64,000 nucleotides of DNA, taken from Elusimicrobiota bacterium. GTDB taxonomy: Bacteria; Elusimicrobiota; Elusimicrobia; UBA1565; UBA9628. The stretch is from positions 157,950 to 221,949 of the forward strand of contig DMMY01000005.1 of NCBI GenBank assembly GCA_003452935.1, read 5' to 3'. Positions 1 to 8,491 of this stretch are shown piece by piece. How positions within the stretch are numbered: the stretch's first letter is position 1; each line of letters starts with the position of its first letter. A model generated the notes under the pieces. It saw nothing but the letters and a program-made list of their open reading frames with translations, did no database searches and was not told the origin of the DNA. Made by a program: the position numbers and the translations under genes.

Positions 1-1485
1 ATCCGGCGTGCGCGGGCGGGGGATTGGTCTGCCGAACAGCTCCAACCGGATATCTTTCGCGATTTTTGCGGCCTGTTCGGAGGGCACGGGGACAATGATG
101 TCCGGCACGATCCCGCCGGTGCCGGGTATTTCTTCTCCGGTCTTCGGGTCATGACGGGCGTCTATGTTGCGATCGTTCGGGGTGTGCCAGCGGTTCTCCG
201 TGATCTTGATCATTCTTCCATCGCCCTGATCCATGATGACTTGCTGCGTCCCCTTGCCGTAGCTGCGGCTGCCGATGACGGTGTAGCGGCGCCTCTTGTC
301 CTGCAGCGCGCCGGAAAGTATTTCGCTGGCCGAGGCTGAATCGCCGTCGACAAGCACGACCACCGGGACGTCCGCGAACTTCCCGTCGCCTTGCGTCACC
401 GCTTTTTCCGCGACCTGTCCTTGATGCTTGAAGGAGACGATTTCATCCCCGTCTCTCAAAAATTCCGAGGTGATTGAAGCCACGGTGGGCACGTAGCCTC
501 CGGGGTTGCCGCGCACGTCTAAAACGATGCCCCTGGCTCCTTGCGCGCGCAACTCGCCGATGAGCTTGAAGACCTGCTTGTCGGTTTCCTCTCTGAATTC
601 TGAGAAGTATATGTAGCCGATGGTCGGACTGGCCATCTTTTTGAAAGCGTTCGGAATCTCTATTTCTTCCCGCATGATCTTGACCGGGCCCATGAGCCGG
701 CCGTTACGGATGACCTTGATCCTGACGCCGGCGCCCGCCGGCCCCCGCAACAATTCGACGATTTTGTCGACGCGCAGGCCTTTGACGTCGCGACCGTCCA
801 CCCAGGAGATTACGTCGTTGCCCCGCAGGCCGGCCCGCCTAGCGCTGGAGTCCGGATACACGAATTCCAGCCTCATTCCCAGAGGATGGGTATCTCCCTC
901 GACGCCGATGCCGCTGAATTTGCCCGATGAGTCTTCAGTAAAGTCTTTCGCTTGCTCGGGGTCCAGGTAGGCGGAATGCGGTTCCTTGAGCGCGTGGACG
1001 GCCTTCTGCAGCATATGGTCGATGATCGTATCCCAGTTTTGACCGGGCACGTATTCCCGGCGAGCGATGTCGGTCATGCTTTGGATGATCTCGTCCCATC
1101 GTTGCGTGCTGATCGGATCGACGAACTTCGTGTCGATGAGGACCAACCCTCGTATCAGGCGCTGCAATTGGTCCTCGGTGGGTTCGGGCAGGGATGGGTT
1201 TTTTTCCAGCATCACGATCATCTGGTCGAGCAGGCTCACGACTTGCTCTTTCTTGAGGTTGGGCGGCTCGTCCGGGTCCTCGGCCGCGGGTCCCGGGACC
1301 ATGCGATATTGGACCGGAACGACCTTGCCGACAACGGGAACTTGGCCATGGTTCTGAGCGTCGCGGATGGATTCAAAAGAGGCATAGTTGAACTCCGCGG
1401 CGCAGAGCGGCCGCAGCAGGGAGAATATCAGCAAGGAGGAGAGAATAGGGCTCATGGGAGGTCTCCTTTGGTTCGCGTTGTCCAT
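1..1485 (-). CDS. S41 C-terminal processing peptidase, copy 1 (partial at left edge)
   Basis: Exported serine protease of the tail-specific (CtpA/Prc) S41 family, which trims or degrades envelope proteins at their C-termini. The frame is open from the start to the window edge, so the C-terminus is missing but no frameshift is seen. It begins with a signal peptide (SPILSSLLIFSLL), then a helical region, a PDZ domain (around LGMRLEFVYPDS) and the protease core with the DVRGNPGGY strand, the nucleophile region DSASASEIL and the general-base lysine in SYGKGT. Two starts are possible: ATG at 1485, eight bases after a -10-like TATCCT, or ATG at 1455 with GGAG in front. It is a tandem duplicate of the next gene; the two share 210 identical bases over the promoter and signal peptide. 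Confidence 0.9.
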   Translation of the reverse strand, partial: MDNANQRRPPMSPILSSLLIFSLLRPLCAAEFNYASFESIRDAQNHGQVPVVGKVVPVQYRMVPGPAAEDPDEPPNLKKEQVVSLLDQMIVMLEKNPSLPEPTEDQLQRLIRGLVLIDTKFVDPISTQRWDEIIQSMTDIARREYVPGQNWDTIIDHMLQKAVHALKEPHSAYLDPEQAKDFTEDSSGKFSGIGVEGDTHPLGMRLEFVYPDSSARRAGLRGNDVISWVDGRDVKGLRVDKIVELLRGPAGAGVRIKVIRNGRLMGPVKIMREEIEIPNAFKKMASPTIGYIYFSEFREETDKQVFKLIGELRAQGARGIVLDVRGNPGGYVPTVASITSEFLRDGDEIVSFKHQGQVAEKAVTQGDGKFADVPVVVLVDGDSASASEILSGALQDKRRRYTVIGSRSYGKGTQQVIMDQGDGRMIKITENRWHTPNDRNIDARHDPKTGEEIPGTGGIVPDIIVPVPSEQAAKIAKDIRLELFGRPIPRPRTPD

Positions 1486-1536
1486 CGCTCAATAGGATAA
1501 GGCCTGGCCGCGCCGGGGGTCAGTGGCGAAAGGCCC
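1327..1536. repeat. 210-bp direct repeat, copy at S41 gene 1
   Basis: Bases 1327-1536 match 3041-3250 without a mismatch (offset 1714). The block spans the upstream promoter, the start region and the first 40 or so codons of each S41 gene, while the rest of the two genes differs at many positions. The identity stops sharply on both sides, which suggests recent gene conversion or a selected shared 5' end. Confidence 0.95.
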
Positions 1537-1588
1537 CTCCGGGGGAAGGACTTTGGACCCATATGCCGAGCTGGTAAAAAAACAGGGT

Positions 1589-3199
1589 CTATCTGGCGCT
1601 GATGGCGGAGAGGACTTCGACCGCTTTTTCAAGAACCGGATCCGGCGTGCGCGGGCTCGGAACCGGTCTATGGAATAATTCGAGGAAGATATCGTTCATT
1701 ATTTTTTCGGCTTGCCCCGCAGGCACGGCAACGGTGATGTCCGGTACGATCCCGCCGGTGCCGCGTATCCTGGCTCCGGACGCGGGCTCATGGCGGGCGT
1801 CTATGTTGCGATCGTTCGGTGTGTGCCACCGGTTTTCCGTGATCTTGAGCAATCGACCGTCATCCTGTTTGAGGCAGATCTGCTCGGTGCCCTTGCCGTA
1901 GCTGCGGCTGCCGATGACCGTGTAGCCGCGGCGCTGGTCCTGCAGCGCGCCCGAAAGTATTTCGCTGGCCGAGGCTGAGCCGCCATCGATAAGCACCGCC
2001 ACGGGGATGTTTGCGAATTGCCCGTCTCCTGCCGTCACCGCTTTTGCGGCGATCTGTCCTTGATGCTTGAAGGAAACAATTTCGTCTTTGTCCCTCAGGA
2101 ATTCAGAGGCGATTGAGGCCACCGTGGACACATAGCCTCCGGGGTTGCCGCGCACGTCTAAAATGATGCCCCTGGCTCCTCGCGCGCGCAACTCACCAAT
2201 GAGCTTGAATACCTGCCTGTCGGTTTGCTCCCGGAACTCGGAGAAGTATATGTAGCCGATGGTTGGGCTAGCCATCTTTTTGAAAGCGTTCGGGGTCTCG
2301 AATTTTCCCCGCATGATCTTGACCGGGCCCATGAGCCGTCCGTCGCGCAGGACCTTAACTTCCACGCTCGTGTCCGTTGGGCCGCGCAGTAATTTTGAGA
2401 TTTCGTCGATGGACATGCCGTTGAGGGAGCGTTTGTTTGCCCAAACGATCACGTCGTGTTCCTTCAAGCCCGCCCGGCTGGCGCCGGAGTCCGGATACAC
2501 GAATTCCAGCTTCATCCCCAGGGGATGGGGGGCCCCCGAGACGCCGATGCCGGTGAATGTGCCGGATAGATATTCCATGAGAACCTCGGCTTGCGCCGGG
2601 TCGAGGTATCCGGAATTCGGTTCCTTGAGATCCTTGAAGGCTTTTTGCAGCATATGATCGATGATCGTATCCCAGTTTTTACCGGGCACGTATTCCCGAC
2701 GAGCGACGTCGGCCATGCTGCGCAGGATCGCGTCCCAGCTCTGGGTGCTGATCGGGTCGACGAATTTTGTGTCGATGTGGATCAGGCCCCGGATTAAACG
2801 GTGCATCTGCGCCGCGGTGAGTTCGGTTGGTTCGGCGTTCGGCTTTTGAATTTTTGGCATCAGAGCCCGAAGCATCTTTGCCATGCGTTGTGTTCGGCTG
2901 GGAGGCAATTGCCCTTGTCCCTGAATGCGGGCCATCTCGGCGAGCAGCTTGCGGACTTGTTTTTCGCTGAGGTTCTGCGGCTCGTGCGGCGTTTCGGCCG
3001 CGGGTCCCGGGACCATGCGGTACTGGACCGGCACGACCTGGCCGACAACGGGAACTTGGCCATGGTTCTGAGCGTCGCGGATGGATTCAAAAGAGGCATA
3101 GTTGAACTCCGCGGCGCAGAGCGGCCGCAGCAGGGAGAATATCAGCAAGGAGGAGAGAATAGGGCTCATGGGAGGTCTCCTTTGGTTCGCGTTGTCCAT
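1589..3199 (-). CDS. S41 C-terminal processing peptidase, copy 2
   Basis: Complete 536-residue paralog of the neighbouring S41 protease. Signal peptide around residues 11-30, PDZ domain about 215-297 (GVSGAPHPLGMKLEF onward) and S41 core about 310-510. The catalytic Ser lies in GGSASASEIL (about residue 410) and the Lys in SYGKGT (about 436), so it should be active. Compared with copy 1 it carries an insertion near residues 90-125 (RIQGQGQLPP region). ATG 3199 lies eight bases after TATCCT, whereas ATG 3169 has a GGAG ribosome site and starts directly at the signal peptide; 3169 is an equally good start. The two copies are head to tail, about 100 bases apart. Confidence 0.92.
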   Translation of the reverse strand: MDNANQRRPPMSPILSSLLIFSLLRPLCAAEFNYASFESIRDAQNHGQVPVVGQVVPVQYRMVPGPAAETPHEPQNLSEKQVRKLLAEMARIQGQGQLPPSRTQRMAKMLRALMPKIQKPNAEPTELTAAQMHRLIRGLIHIDTKFVDPISTQSWDAILRSMADVARREYVPGKNWDTIIDHMLQKAFKDLKEPNSGYLDPAQAEVLMEYLSGTFTGIGVSGAPHPLGMKLEFVYPDSGASRAGLKEHDVIVWANKRSLNGMSIDEISKLLRGPTDTSVEVKVLRDGRLMGPVKIMRGKFETPNAFKKMASPTIGYIYFSEFREQTDRQVFKLIGELRARGARGIILDVRGNPGGYVSTVASIASEFLRDKDEIVSFKHQGQIAAKAVTAGDGQFANIPVAVLIDGGSASASEILSGALQDQRRGYTVIGSRSYGKGTEQICLKQDDGRLLKITENRWHTPNDRNIDARHEPASGARIRGTGGIVPDITVAVPAGQAEKIMNDIFLELFHRPVPSPRTPDPVLEKAVEVLSAISAR

Positions 3200-3250
3200 C
3201 GCTCAATAGGATAAGGCCTGGCCGCGCCGGGGGTCAGTGGCGAAAGGCCC
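3041..3250. repeat. 210-bp direct repeat, copy at S41 gene 2
   Basis: Second copy of the perfectly conserved block found at 1327-1536, covering the promoter and the signal-peptide coding part of the second S41 protease. Confidence 0.95.
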
Positions 3251-3324
3251 TTCCGGGAAAGGTAAAAGGCTCAGTCAGAGATGGGACTTCGGACCTATAT
3301 GCTCAGGGGTGAATATCTGGAGCT

Positions 3325-3588
3325 TTACGGCTTGATCCACATCCACACGCCGATGGCGATGAACGCCGTGGCCGCGACGCGCTGCATGACCGCCTCGGGC
3401 ACGAGGCGCATGGCCGTTTGGCCGAAGAGGACCCCTATGGCCGTCACCGCGGTCAGGGCCAGGCTGGCGCCCAGAAACACGGCCCAGGGCTTCTGGGTCG
3501 AGGCGGTCAGCGTGATGACCGCGAGCTGGGTCTTGTCTCCGAACTCCGCGACGAACAGGGCGGCGAAGGCTTCAAGGAAAATTTTCAT
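3325..3588 (-). CDS. Half-size UPF0016/GDT1 (TMEM165-type) cation transporter
   Basis: Small membrane protein of 87 residues with a single UPF0016 domain. The family signature E-x-G-D-K-(T/S) is present as EFGDKTQLA near the N-terminus, followed by two more hydrophobic segments (VFLGASLALTAVTAIGVLF and AATAFIAIGVWMWI). Characterised relatives (TMEM165, Gdt1, cyanobacterial Mnx) move Mn2+ or Ca2+ and usually contain two such domains; single-domain versions probably act as dimers. ATG 3588 is chosen because it sits one base after the stop of the upstream kinase gene (TGA-C-ATG), implying translational coupling. An in-frame ATG at 3612 would add eight residues. Confidence 0.85.
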   Translation of the reverse strand: MKIFLEAFAALFVAEFGDKTQLAVITLTASTQKPWAVFLGASLALTAVTAIGVLFGQTAMRLVPEAVMQRVAATAFIAIGVWMWIKP

Positions 3589-3589
3589 G

Positions 3590-5149
3590 TCAGGAGGCGC
3601 GATGAGGCGCATCTGCCTGCTGCAGCAAGGAAACGACCTTGCTCACGAAGACCTTCCGGTCGAAAGGCTTGAGCAGGACCTCCTGGGCGCCGGCCTGTTG
3701 CGCGAGGCGCGCCGCTTCGGAGTAGCCGGTGAGGACCAGGACGGGAATGCGGTCCGTCTCGGGCAGCCGGCGCAGGCGCTCGAGGAGCTCCACCCCGCTC
3801 ATGCCCGGCATCATGACGTCCATGATGATGAGGTGCGGGACCTGGTTCTTGATGTGATCGAGGGCCTCGAAGCCGGAATGCGCCGTGCTCAGCTCCAGGT
3901 TGGCGCTGATGCCGGAGACGAAGAGCCGGATGATGTCGATGATGTCCGGGTTGTCCTCGACGATGAGGACGCGTTTCTTGGCCAGGCCGGCAGGCTGCTT
4001 GACCAGGGTCTCGGCGTGGTCGGCCTGGGTGAGAGGCAGCGACACGTGGGCGGTGCACCCTTGCCCGGGTCCGGCGGATTCCAGCCAGATGCTGCCCCCG
4101 TGAGCCTCTACCGTTTGTCTGCAAATGGCCAGGCCCAGGCCCAGGCCGGGACGCTCCCGCGTCGGGCCTTGGGTCGACGCGGTGGAGAAGTCCTCGAACA
4201 ATCGGGGCAGCAGTTCCGGGGGAATGCCCGCGCCCTGGTCTTGCAGGCGGACCCAGGCGCGTCCGTCCGCGATTCCCATGGCGAGCTTGATGAGCCCTCC
4301 CGGCGGGCTGAACTTTATGGCGTTGGAAATGAGATTGTCGCAAACCTCGCCCAAGCTGGCGCTGTCGGCCATGATCCAGACCGGCGCGGCCGGGTAGGAC
4401 GGTTCCAGGCGCAATTTTAGGCGTCCCAGCTCAATATTCGCCTTCTCGGCGCCGGCGCGCCAGAGCTCCCTTAGGTCCGTGGGTTTTAAGGCCGCGAGCT
4501 TTCGGCCCTCGACGGCCTCCCGTACGCGCAGGATGTGATTGAGCGTGCCCAGGAGATCCTCGGAGCGCGAGATGATGGCGTCTATCGCCTTGCGTTGGAC
4601 GTCGCTCAGGCTTCCCAGGGTGCCGTCCTGCAGGCTGCGGGCATAGCCCATGATCACCGTCAGCGGGGCGCGCAGTTCGTGGGAAACATTGGCGATGAAT
4701 TCATTCTTCATCTCGTTGACCTGGCGCAGCTCCATGTTCTGGGTGATGAGGTTATGGGTCTCCACCAGACGGCGCAGGATGGGGCCGAAATCCGTGCGCG
4801 GCAGATCGTCGGCGGAGAGGCAGTCCAGGGCGCCTTTCTTCATGGCGGACACCGCCATCTGTGCGTCGTTTTCCGCGCACATCACGATCACCGCGGTCTT
4901 GGCGTGGAGCTGGCGGATCCTGTCGAGAAGTCTTAACCCGTCTTCGCCGGGCGACCCGCAGGCCAGGAAGACGAGGTCGAAAAAGCGTTTCTTGAGCAAG
5001 AGCATGGCGGTTTCCCCGTCGGCGGCCTGCCCAAAGGTCAAGGACCATCCCGCAGCGGCTTGGAGGCGTTCCTTGAGGAGTTCGCAGCTACGCTTGTCAG
5101 GATCCACAAGCAGGATGGAAAGAGCTTTTGGCAGCCGGTTTGTCGCCAT
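3590..5149 (-). CDS. Hybrid sensor histidine kinase with two receiver domains
   Basis: Cytoplasmic 519-residue protein; no membrane segment is seen. Order: receiver-like domain (about 10-125), HisKA with phosphorylatable His157 in NVSHELRAPL, HATPase_c with N box DNLISNAIKF and G boxes GAGIP and GLGLGLAI, then a C-terminal receiver (about 390-510) with VEDN, acceptor Asp in IMDVMMPG and Lys in LLKPF. In the N-terminal receiver the acceptor Asp is replaced by Ala63 (VFLACGSPGEDG), so that domain probably cannot be phosphorylated and may sense by binding. No DNA-binding output exists, so it must signal to another protein. It is coupled to the GDT1-like transporter gene downstream. Confidence 0.92.
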   Translation of the reverse strand: MATNRLPKALSILLVDPDKRSCELLKERLQAAAGWSLTFGQAADGETAMLLLKKRFFDLVFLACGSPGEDGLRLLDRIRQLHAKTAVIVMCAENDAQMAVSAMKKGALDCLSADDLPRTDFGPILRRLVETHNLITQNMELRQVNEMKNEFIANVSHELRAPLTVIMGYARSLQDGTLGSLSDVQRKAIDAIISRSEDLLGTLNHILRVREAVEGRKLAALKPTDLRELWRAGAEKANIELGRLKLRLEPSYPAAPVWIMADSASLGEVCDNLISNAIKFSPPGGLIKLAMGIADGRAWVRLQDQGAGIPPELLPRLFEDFSTASTQGPTRERPGLGLGLAICRQTVEAHGGSIWLESAGPGQGCTAHVSLPLTQADHAETLVKQPAGLAKKRVLIVEDNPDIIDIIRLFVSGISANLELSTAHSGFEALDHIKNQVPHLIIMDVMMPGMSGVELLERLRRLPETDRIPVLVLTGYSEAARLAQQAGAQEVLLKPFDRKVFVSKVVSLLQQADAPHRAS

Positions 5150-5175
5150 GAGGTCTATTTGCCCCCGAAATTCCG

Positions 5176-5201
5176 GCGCGTCTAAACGCGCGCGCTTTTT
5201 T
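5176..5201 (+). terminator. Hairpin with T-tract between divergent genes
   Basis: GCGCGT, loop CTAA, ACGCGC form a 6-bp stem, followed after four bases by TTTTTT. In plus orientation it looks like an intrinsic terminator and lies between the divergent kinase and hpt genes, upstream of the predicted hpt promoter. It could stop antisense transcripts entering the hpt operon. The stem is short. Confidence 0.35.
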
Positions 5202-5247
5202 GGATGTCGCTGGTTCGGCCGCGAACCCCCGCGCTATTGTAGCACCC

Positions 5248-5276
5248 TTGATTCGAGACCGCAATAAAGATATTCT
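5248..5276 (+). promoter_or_regulatory. Predicted promoter of the hpt-ftsH-folP-glmM operon
   Basis: TTGATT at 5248-5253 and TATTCT at 5271-5276 are 17 bases apart, a sigma-70-like arrangement. Transcription would start near 5283, giving an 18-base leader before the TTG start of hpt at 5301. Confidence 0.5.
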
Positions 5277-5300
5277 TATACACAAATGGTGGAGTCATCC

Positions 5301-5834
5301 TTGCACGTCCATCCGGACGTCGAAAAAATCCTTATCGATCAGGCGGAGCTACGCAAGCGCGTGCGCGAGCTGGGCCGCCAGATTTCCCGTGACTACGCGG
5401 GCCGGGCCTTGACCTTGGTGGGCATCTTGAGGGGCAGCGTGGTCTTCATGGGCGACTTGCTCAAGGAGATCACGGCCGACTGCCGAGTGGACTTCATCAG
5501 CGTTTCCTCCTACTCCGGACGGCGCTCCCGCGGCGAGGTCCGCCTCCTGCTGGATCTGCGCGACAGCGCCGCGGGCCAGGACCTCCTCATCGTCGAGGAT
5601 ATCATGGATTCCGGGCTCACCTTGCATTACCTTCTTGACAGTCTCAAGGCGCGCGGCCCGAAATCGCTGGAGGTCTGCACGCTCCTGGACAAGCCGGACT
5701 GCCGCAAGGTCGATGTGCAGGCCAAGTACGTGGGTTTCCGCATCCCCAACGAGTTCGTCGTCGGTTACGGCCTGGACTATAACGAGAGATACCGAAATTT
5801 GCCCTATGTCGGGGTGCTCAAGAGTGGAAAATAA
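5301..5834 (+). CDS. hpt: Hypoxanthine phosphoribosyltransferase
   Basis: Purine salvage enzyme converting hypoxanthine or guanine plus PRPP to IMP or GMP. The PRPP-binding loop is VEDIMDSG (about residues 98-105), and the C-terminal block VGYGLDYNERYRNLPYVGVL is typical of bacterial Hpt. TTG 5301 is chosen as start because GGAG lies six bases upstream and the N-terminus (MHVHPDVEKIL) then lines up with Bacillus Hpt; an in-frame ATG at 5286 has no ribosome site and would lie at the predicted transcript start. The 177-residue length fits the family. Its 3' end overlaps ftsH by 11 bases, an hpt-ftsH order known from many bacteria. Confidence 0.95.
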   Translation: MHVHPDVEKILIDQAELRKRVRELGRQISRDYAGRALTLVGILRGSVVFMGDLLKEITADCRVDFISVSSYSGRRSRGEVRLLLDLRDSAAGQDLLIVEDIMDSGLTLHYLLDSLKARGPKSLEVCTLLDKPDCRKVDVQAKYVGFRIPNEFVVGYGLDYNERYRNLPYVGVLKSGK

Positions 5835-7629
5835 GAACCTGAAGCAGCTTGTCATGTGGGCGCTGGCCTTCGTGCTGTTGATCGCTCTTTTTCAAAACCT
5901 CAAGGGCCCGCCGGCCGAGACCGAGATTCCCTACTCCACCTTCAAGTCCAAGCTGCGCGAGGGCCGGGTGACCCAGGTCAAGGTCCGGCCCGACCTCATC
6001 CGCGGGGAGTACAAGGACGATGCCGGCGCCGCGCAGCGCTTCCGTACCCTGCCCATGCCGGACCTCAAGCTCGTCGAGGATTTGGAGACCTACCGCGTCC
6101 AGAATTTCCAGGGGGAGGCGGACCGCAGCTGGGTGACGGGGCTTATCGTCAATATCGGGTGGATACTGCTCTTCTTCGGATTATGGTGGCTCTTCGTCAT
6201 CCGTCAGGTGCAGGTCGGAGGCAAGCAGGCCCTTTCATTCGGCCGCAGCAAGGCCCGGCGCATCGACGACAAGAAGAAGGAGACCACTTTCTCCGACGTG
6301 GCCGGCTGCGACGAGTCCAAGGAGGAGCTGCAGGAGATCATCGAGTTCCTTAAGAGCCCGGATAAGTTCGAGAAGCTGGGCGGCAAGATGCCCCGGGGAG
6401 TGCTTCTTTTCGGCGCTCCGGGAACGGGCAAGACCCTGCTGGCGCGCGCCGTGGCCGGAGAGGCGGGCGTGCCTTTTTTCTCGGCTTCGGCCTCGGAATT
6501 CGTGGAGATGTTCGTGGGCGTGGGCGCGTCCCGGGTGCGCGATCTTTTTGACCAGGCCAAGAAGGCGGCGCCCGCGGTCATTTTCATAGATGAGCTCGAC
6601 GCCGTCGGCCGCCACCGTTTCGCGGGCATCGGCGGCGGGCATGACGAGCGCGAGCAGACGCTCAACCAGCTCTTGATCGAGCTCGACGGCTTCGAGCAGA
6701 ATCAGGGCATCGTCCTGATCGCCGCCACCAATCGGCCCGACGTCATCGACCCCGCCCTGCTGCGGCCCGGCCGGTTCGACCGCCAGGTCCACATCCCCTT
6801 GCCGCACCTGAAGGGCCGCGAGGAAATCCTGAAGGTCCACGCCCGCAAGGTGACCATGGGCAAGGACGCCGATCTCTCGGTCATCGCGCGACGCACGCCG
6901 GGCTTCTCCGGAGCGGATCTCGCCAATGTGATCAACGAGGCCGCGCTTTTGGCCGCGCGCAAGTCCAAGGAATTCGTGGAGATCTCCGATTTGGAGGAGT
7001 CCATCGAGCGGGTCGTGGCCGGCCCGCAGCGCAAGTCCCGCCTCATGTCCGACGCGGAAAAGAAGATCGTGGCCTATCATGAATCCGGCCACGCGGTGGT
7101 GGCCAAGCTGCTGCCCAACACCGACCCGGTGCACAAGGTTTCCATCGTCTCCCGAGGCCACGCCTTGGGCTATACCTTGCAGTTGCCCAAGGAGGACAAG
7201 CATCTGACCTCGCGCAGCGAGATACTCAATCGCCTGGCGGTCCTGCTGGGAGGCCGTTGCGCCGAGGAGATCATCTTCAGCGACGTGACCACCGGAGCGG
7301 CCGATGACCTGGCCAAGGCCTCGGGTTTCGCCCTCAAAATGGTGACCGAGTTCGGCATGAGCGAGAAGATCGGACCGCTTTCCCTCAAGGAGCCGGATCG
7401 CGAGATATTCCTGGGGAGGGACATCTCCCAGGGGACCGCCTACTCGGAGAGCACCGCGGAACTCATCGATTCCGAGGTCAAGCGTATCGTGCTGGAGGCC
7501 CAGGCCAAGGCGCGCGATTTGCTGGTCTCGCACCGCAATATTCTCGACACGCTGGCCGCCCGGTTGATCGATCGGGAGATTCTCTCCGGGGAAGACCTTG
7601 ATGTCATCTTTCAAGGCGCAGCCGCCTAG
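5824..7629 (+). CDS. ftsH: ATP-dependent zinc metalloprotease FtsH
   Basis: Membrane-anchored AAA+ protease that degrades misassembled membrane proteins and short-lived regulators. Two N-terminal transmembrane segments (MWALAFVLLIALF and LIVNIGWILLFFGLWWLFV) flank the periplasmic domain. AAA module: Walker A GAPGTGKT (about 197-204), Walker B VIFIDELDAVG, then the second region of homology. The zinc site HESGH is at about 419-423. GTG 5824 is preferred because MENKNLKQLV matches the usual FtsH N-terminus; ATG 5854 would remove it. The 601-residue protein is slightly shorter than many orthologs because the C-terminal tail is short. Confidence 0.97.
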   Translation: MENKNLKQLVMWALAFVLLIALFQNLKGPPAETEIPYSTFKSKLREGRVTQVKVRPDLIRGEYKDDAGAAQRFRTLPMPDLKLVEDLETYRVQNFQGEADRSWVTGLIVNIGWILLFFGLWWLFVIRQVQVGGKQALSFGRSKARRIDDKKKETTFSDVAGCDESKEELQEIIEFLKSPDKFEKLGGKMPRGVLLFGAPGTGKTLLARAVAGEAGVPFFSASASEFVEMFVGVGASRVRDLFDQAKKAAPAVIFIDELDAVGRHRFAGIGGGHDEREQTLNQLLIELDGFEQNQGIVLIAATNRPDVIDPALLRPGRFDRQVHIPLPHLKGREEILKVHARKVTMGKDADLSVIARRTPGFSGADLANVINEAALLAARKSKEFVEISDLEESIERVVAGPQRKSRLMSDAEKKIVAYHESGHAVVAKLLPNTDPVHKVSIVSRGHALGYTLQLPKEDKHLTSRSEILNRLAVLLGGRCAEEIIFSDVTTGAADDLAKASGFALKMVTEFGMSEKIGPLSLKEPDREIFLGRDISQGTAYSESTAELIDSEVKRIVLEAQAKARDLLVSHRNILDTLAARLIDREILSGEDLDVIFQGAAA

Positions 7630-8491
7630 CTTGGCGCGGCGCCCGCAGCGCCGCGTCGGGCTGTTGGATCTGCTGCGCGCTCCGCGACGGGTCCCTTTGG
7701 TCATGGGCATTGTCAACGTGACTCTGGACTCCTTTTATCCGGACAGTCGGACGCCCGCGCCAGGCCAGGCCGCGGACGCGGTTCTGCGGCAGGTCGAGCA
7801 GGGGGCGGACTTGGTCGACATCGGCGGCCAGTCCACCCGCCCCGGTTCGGAGCCGGTGAGCGTGGAGGAGGAACTGCGCCGGGTTGTGCCCGTGTTCGAG
7901 GTTTTAGCCGGACGCGTCAGGGTCCCCCTTTCCATAGATACGGACAAGGCGCGCGTCGCGCGCGAGTGCCTGGCCTTGGGCGCCAGCGTGGTCAACGATG
8001 TCTCGGCCTTGCGCCAGGACCCGGCTATGATGGAGATTGCCGCCGGCGCCGAGGCCGTTATCCTCATGCACCGGGGCGGAGATTCTCCCAAGACCATGCA
8101 GGACGGGCCGCGTTACGCGGACGTGGTCAAGGAAGTGAAGGATTTCTTGATCGAAAGGAAGCTGGCTTTCGCGCGGGCCGGGGGAAAACCGGAGCGCGTG
8201 ATCTTCGACCCCGGAATCGGTTTCGGCAAGAAACTGGAGCACAATCTCTCGCTTTTGAGGCACCTGGACGAACTCGCGGTTTTGGGCCCCCTGGCGCTGG
8301 GAGCTTCTCGAAAATCCTTCCTCGGCCGGATCATCGCCGACCAAGGGCCCGCGGATCGGCTGGACGGCTCGCTGGCCGCGGCTTGCTGGGCGGCCCTGCA
8401 TGGAGCGAGCATCCTGCGCGTGCATGACGTGCTCGCCACCCGGCGCGCCTTGGCGACTTTGGAAGCGATTTTGGGAGCAGGCGCCTCATGA
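7601..8491 (+). CDS. folP: Dihydropteroate synthase
   Basis: Condenses 6-hydroxymethyl-dihydropterin pyrophosphate with p-aminobenzoate in folate synthesis. Family motifs: GIVNVTLDSFYPD (pyrophosphate loop), VDIGGQSTRPGS, SIDTDKARVA, NDVSAL and the C-terminal GASRKSFLGRI; RVHDV near the end is also typical. Protein of 296 residues. The gene begins inside ftsH (29-base overlap) behind a GGGGAAG ribosome site and overlaps glmM by ATGA. Sulfonamide-class drugs target this family. Confidence 0.96.
   Translation: MSSFKAQPPSLARRPQRRVGLLDLLRAPRRVPLVMGIVNVTLDSFYPDSRTPAPGQAADAVLRQVEQGADLVDIGGQSTRPGSEPVSVEEELRRVVPVFEVLAGRVRVPLSIDTDKARVARECLALGASVVNDVSALRQDPAMMEIAAGAEAVILMHRGGDSPKTMQDGPRYADVVKEVKDFLIERKLAFARAGGKPERVIFDPGIGFGKKLEHNLSLLRHLDELAVLGPLALGASRKSFLGRIIADQGPADRLDGSLAAACWAALHGASILRVHDVLATRRALATLEAILGAGAS

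Noticed and set aside
6235..7716. 493-residue minus-strand open frame opposite ftsH
   Set aside because: Mirror frame of a strongly conserved gene; no domain or start signal.
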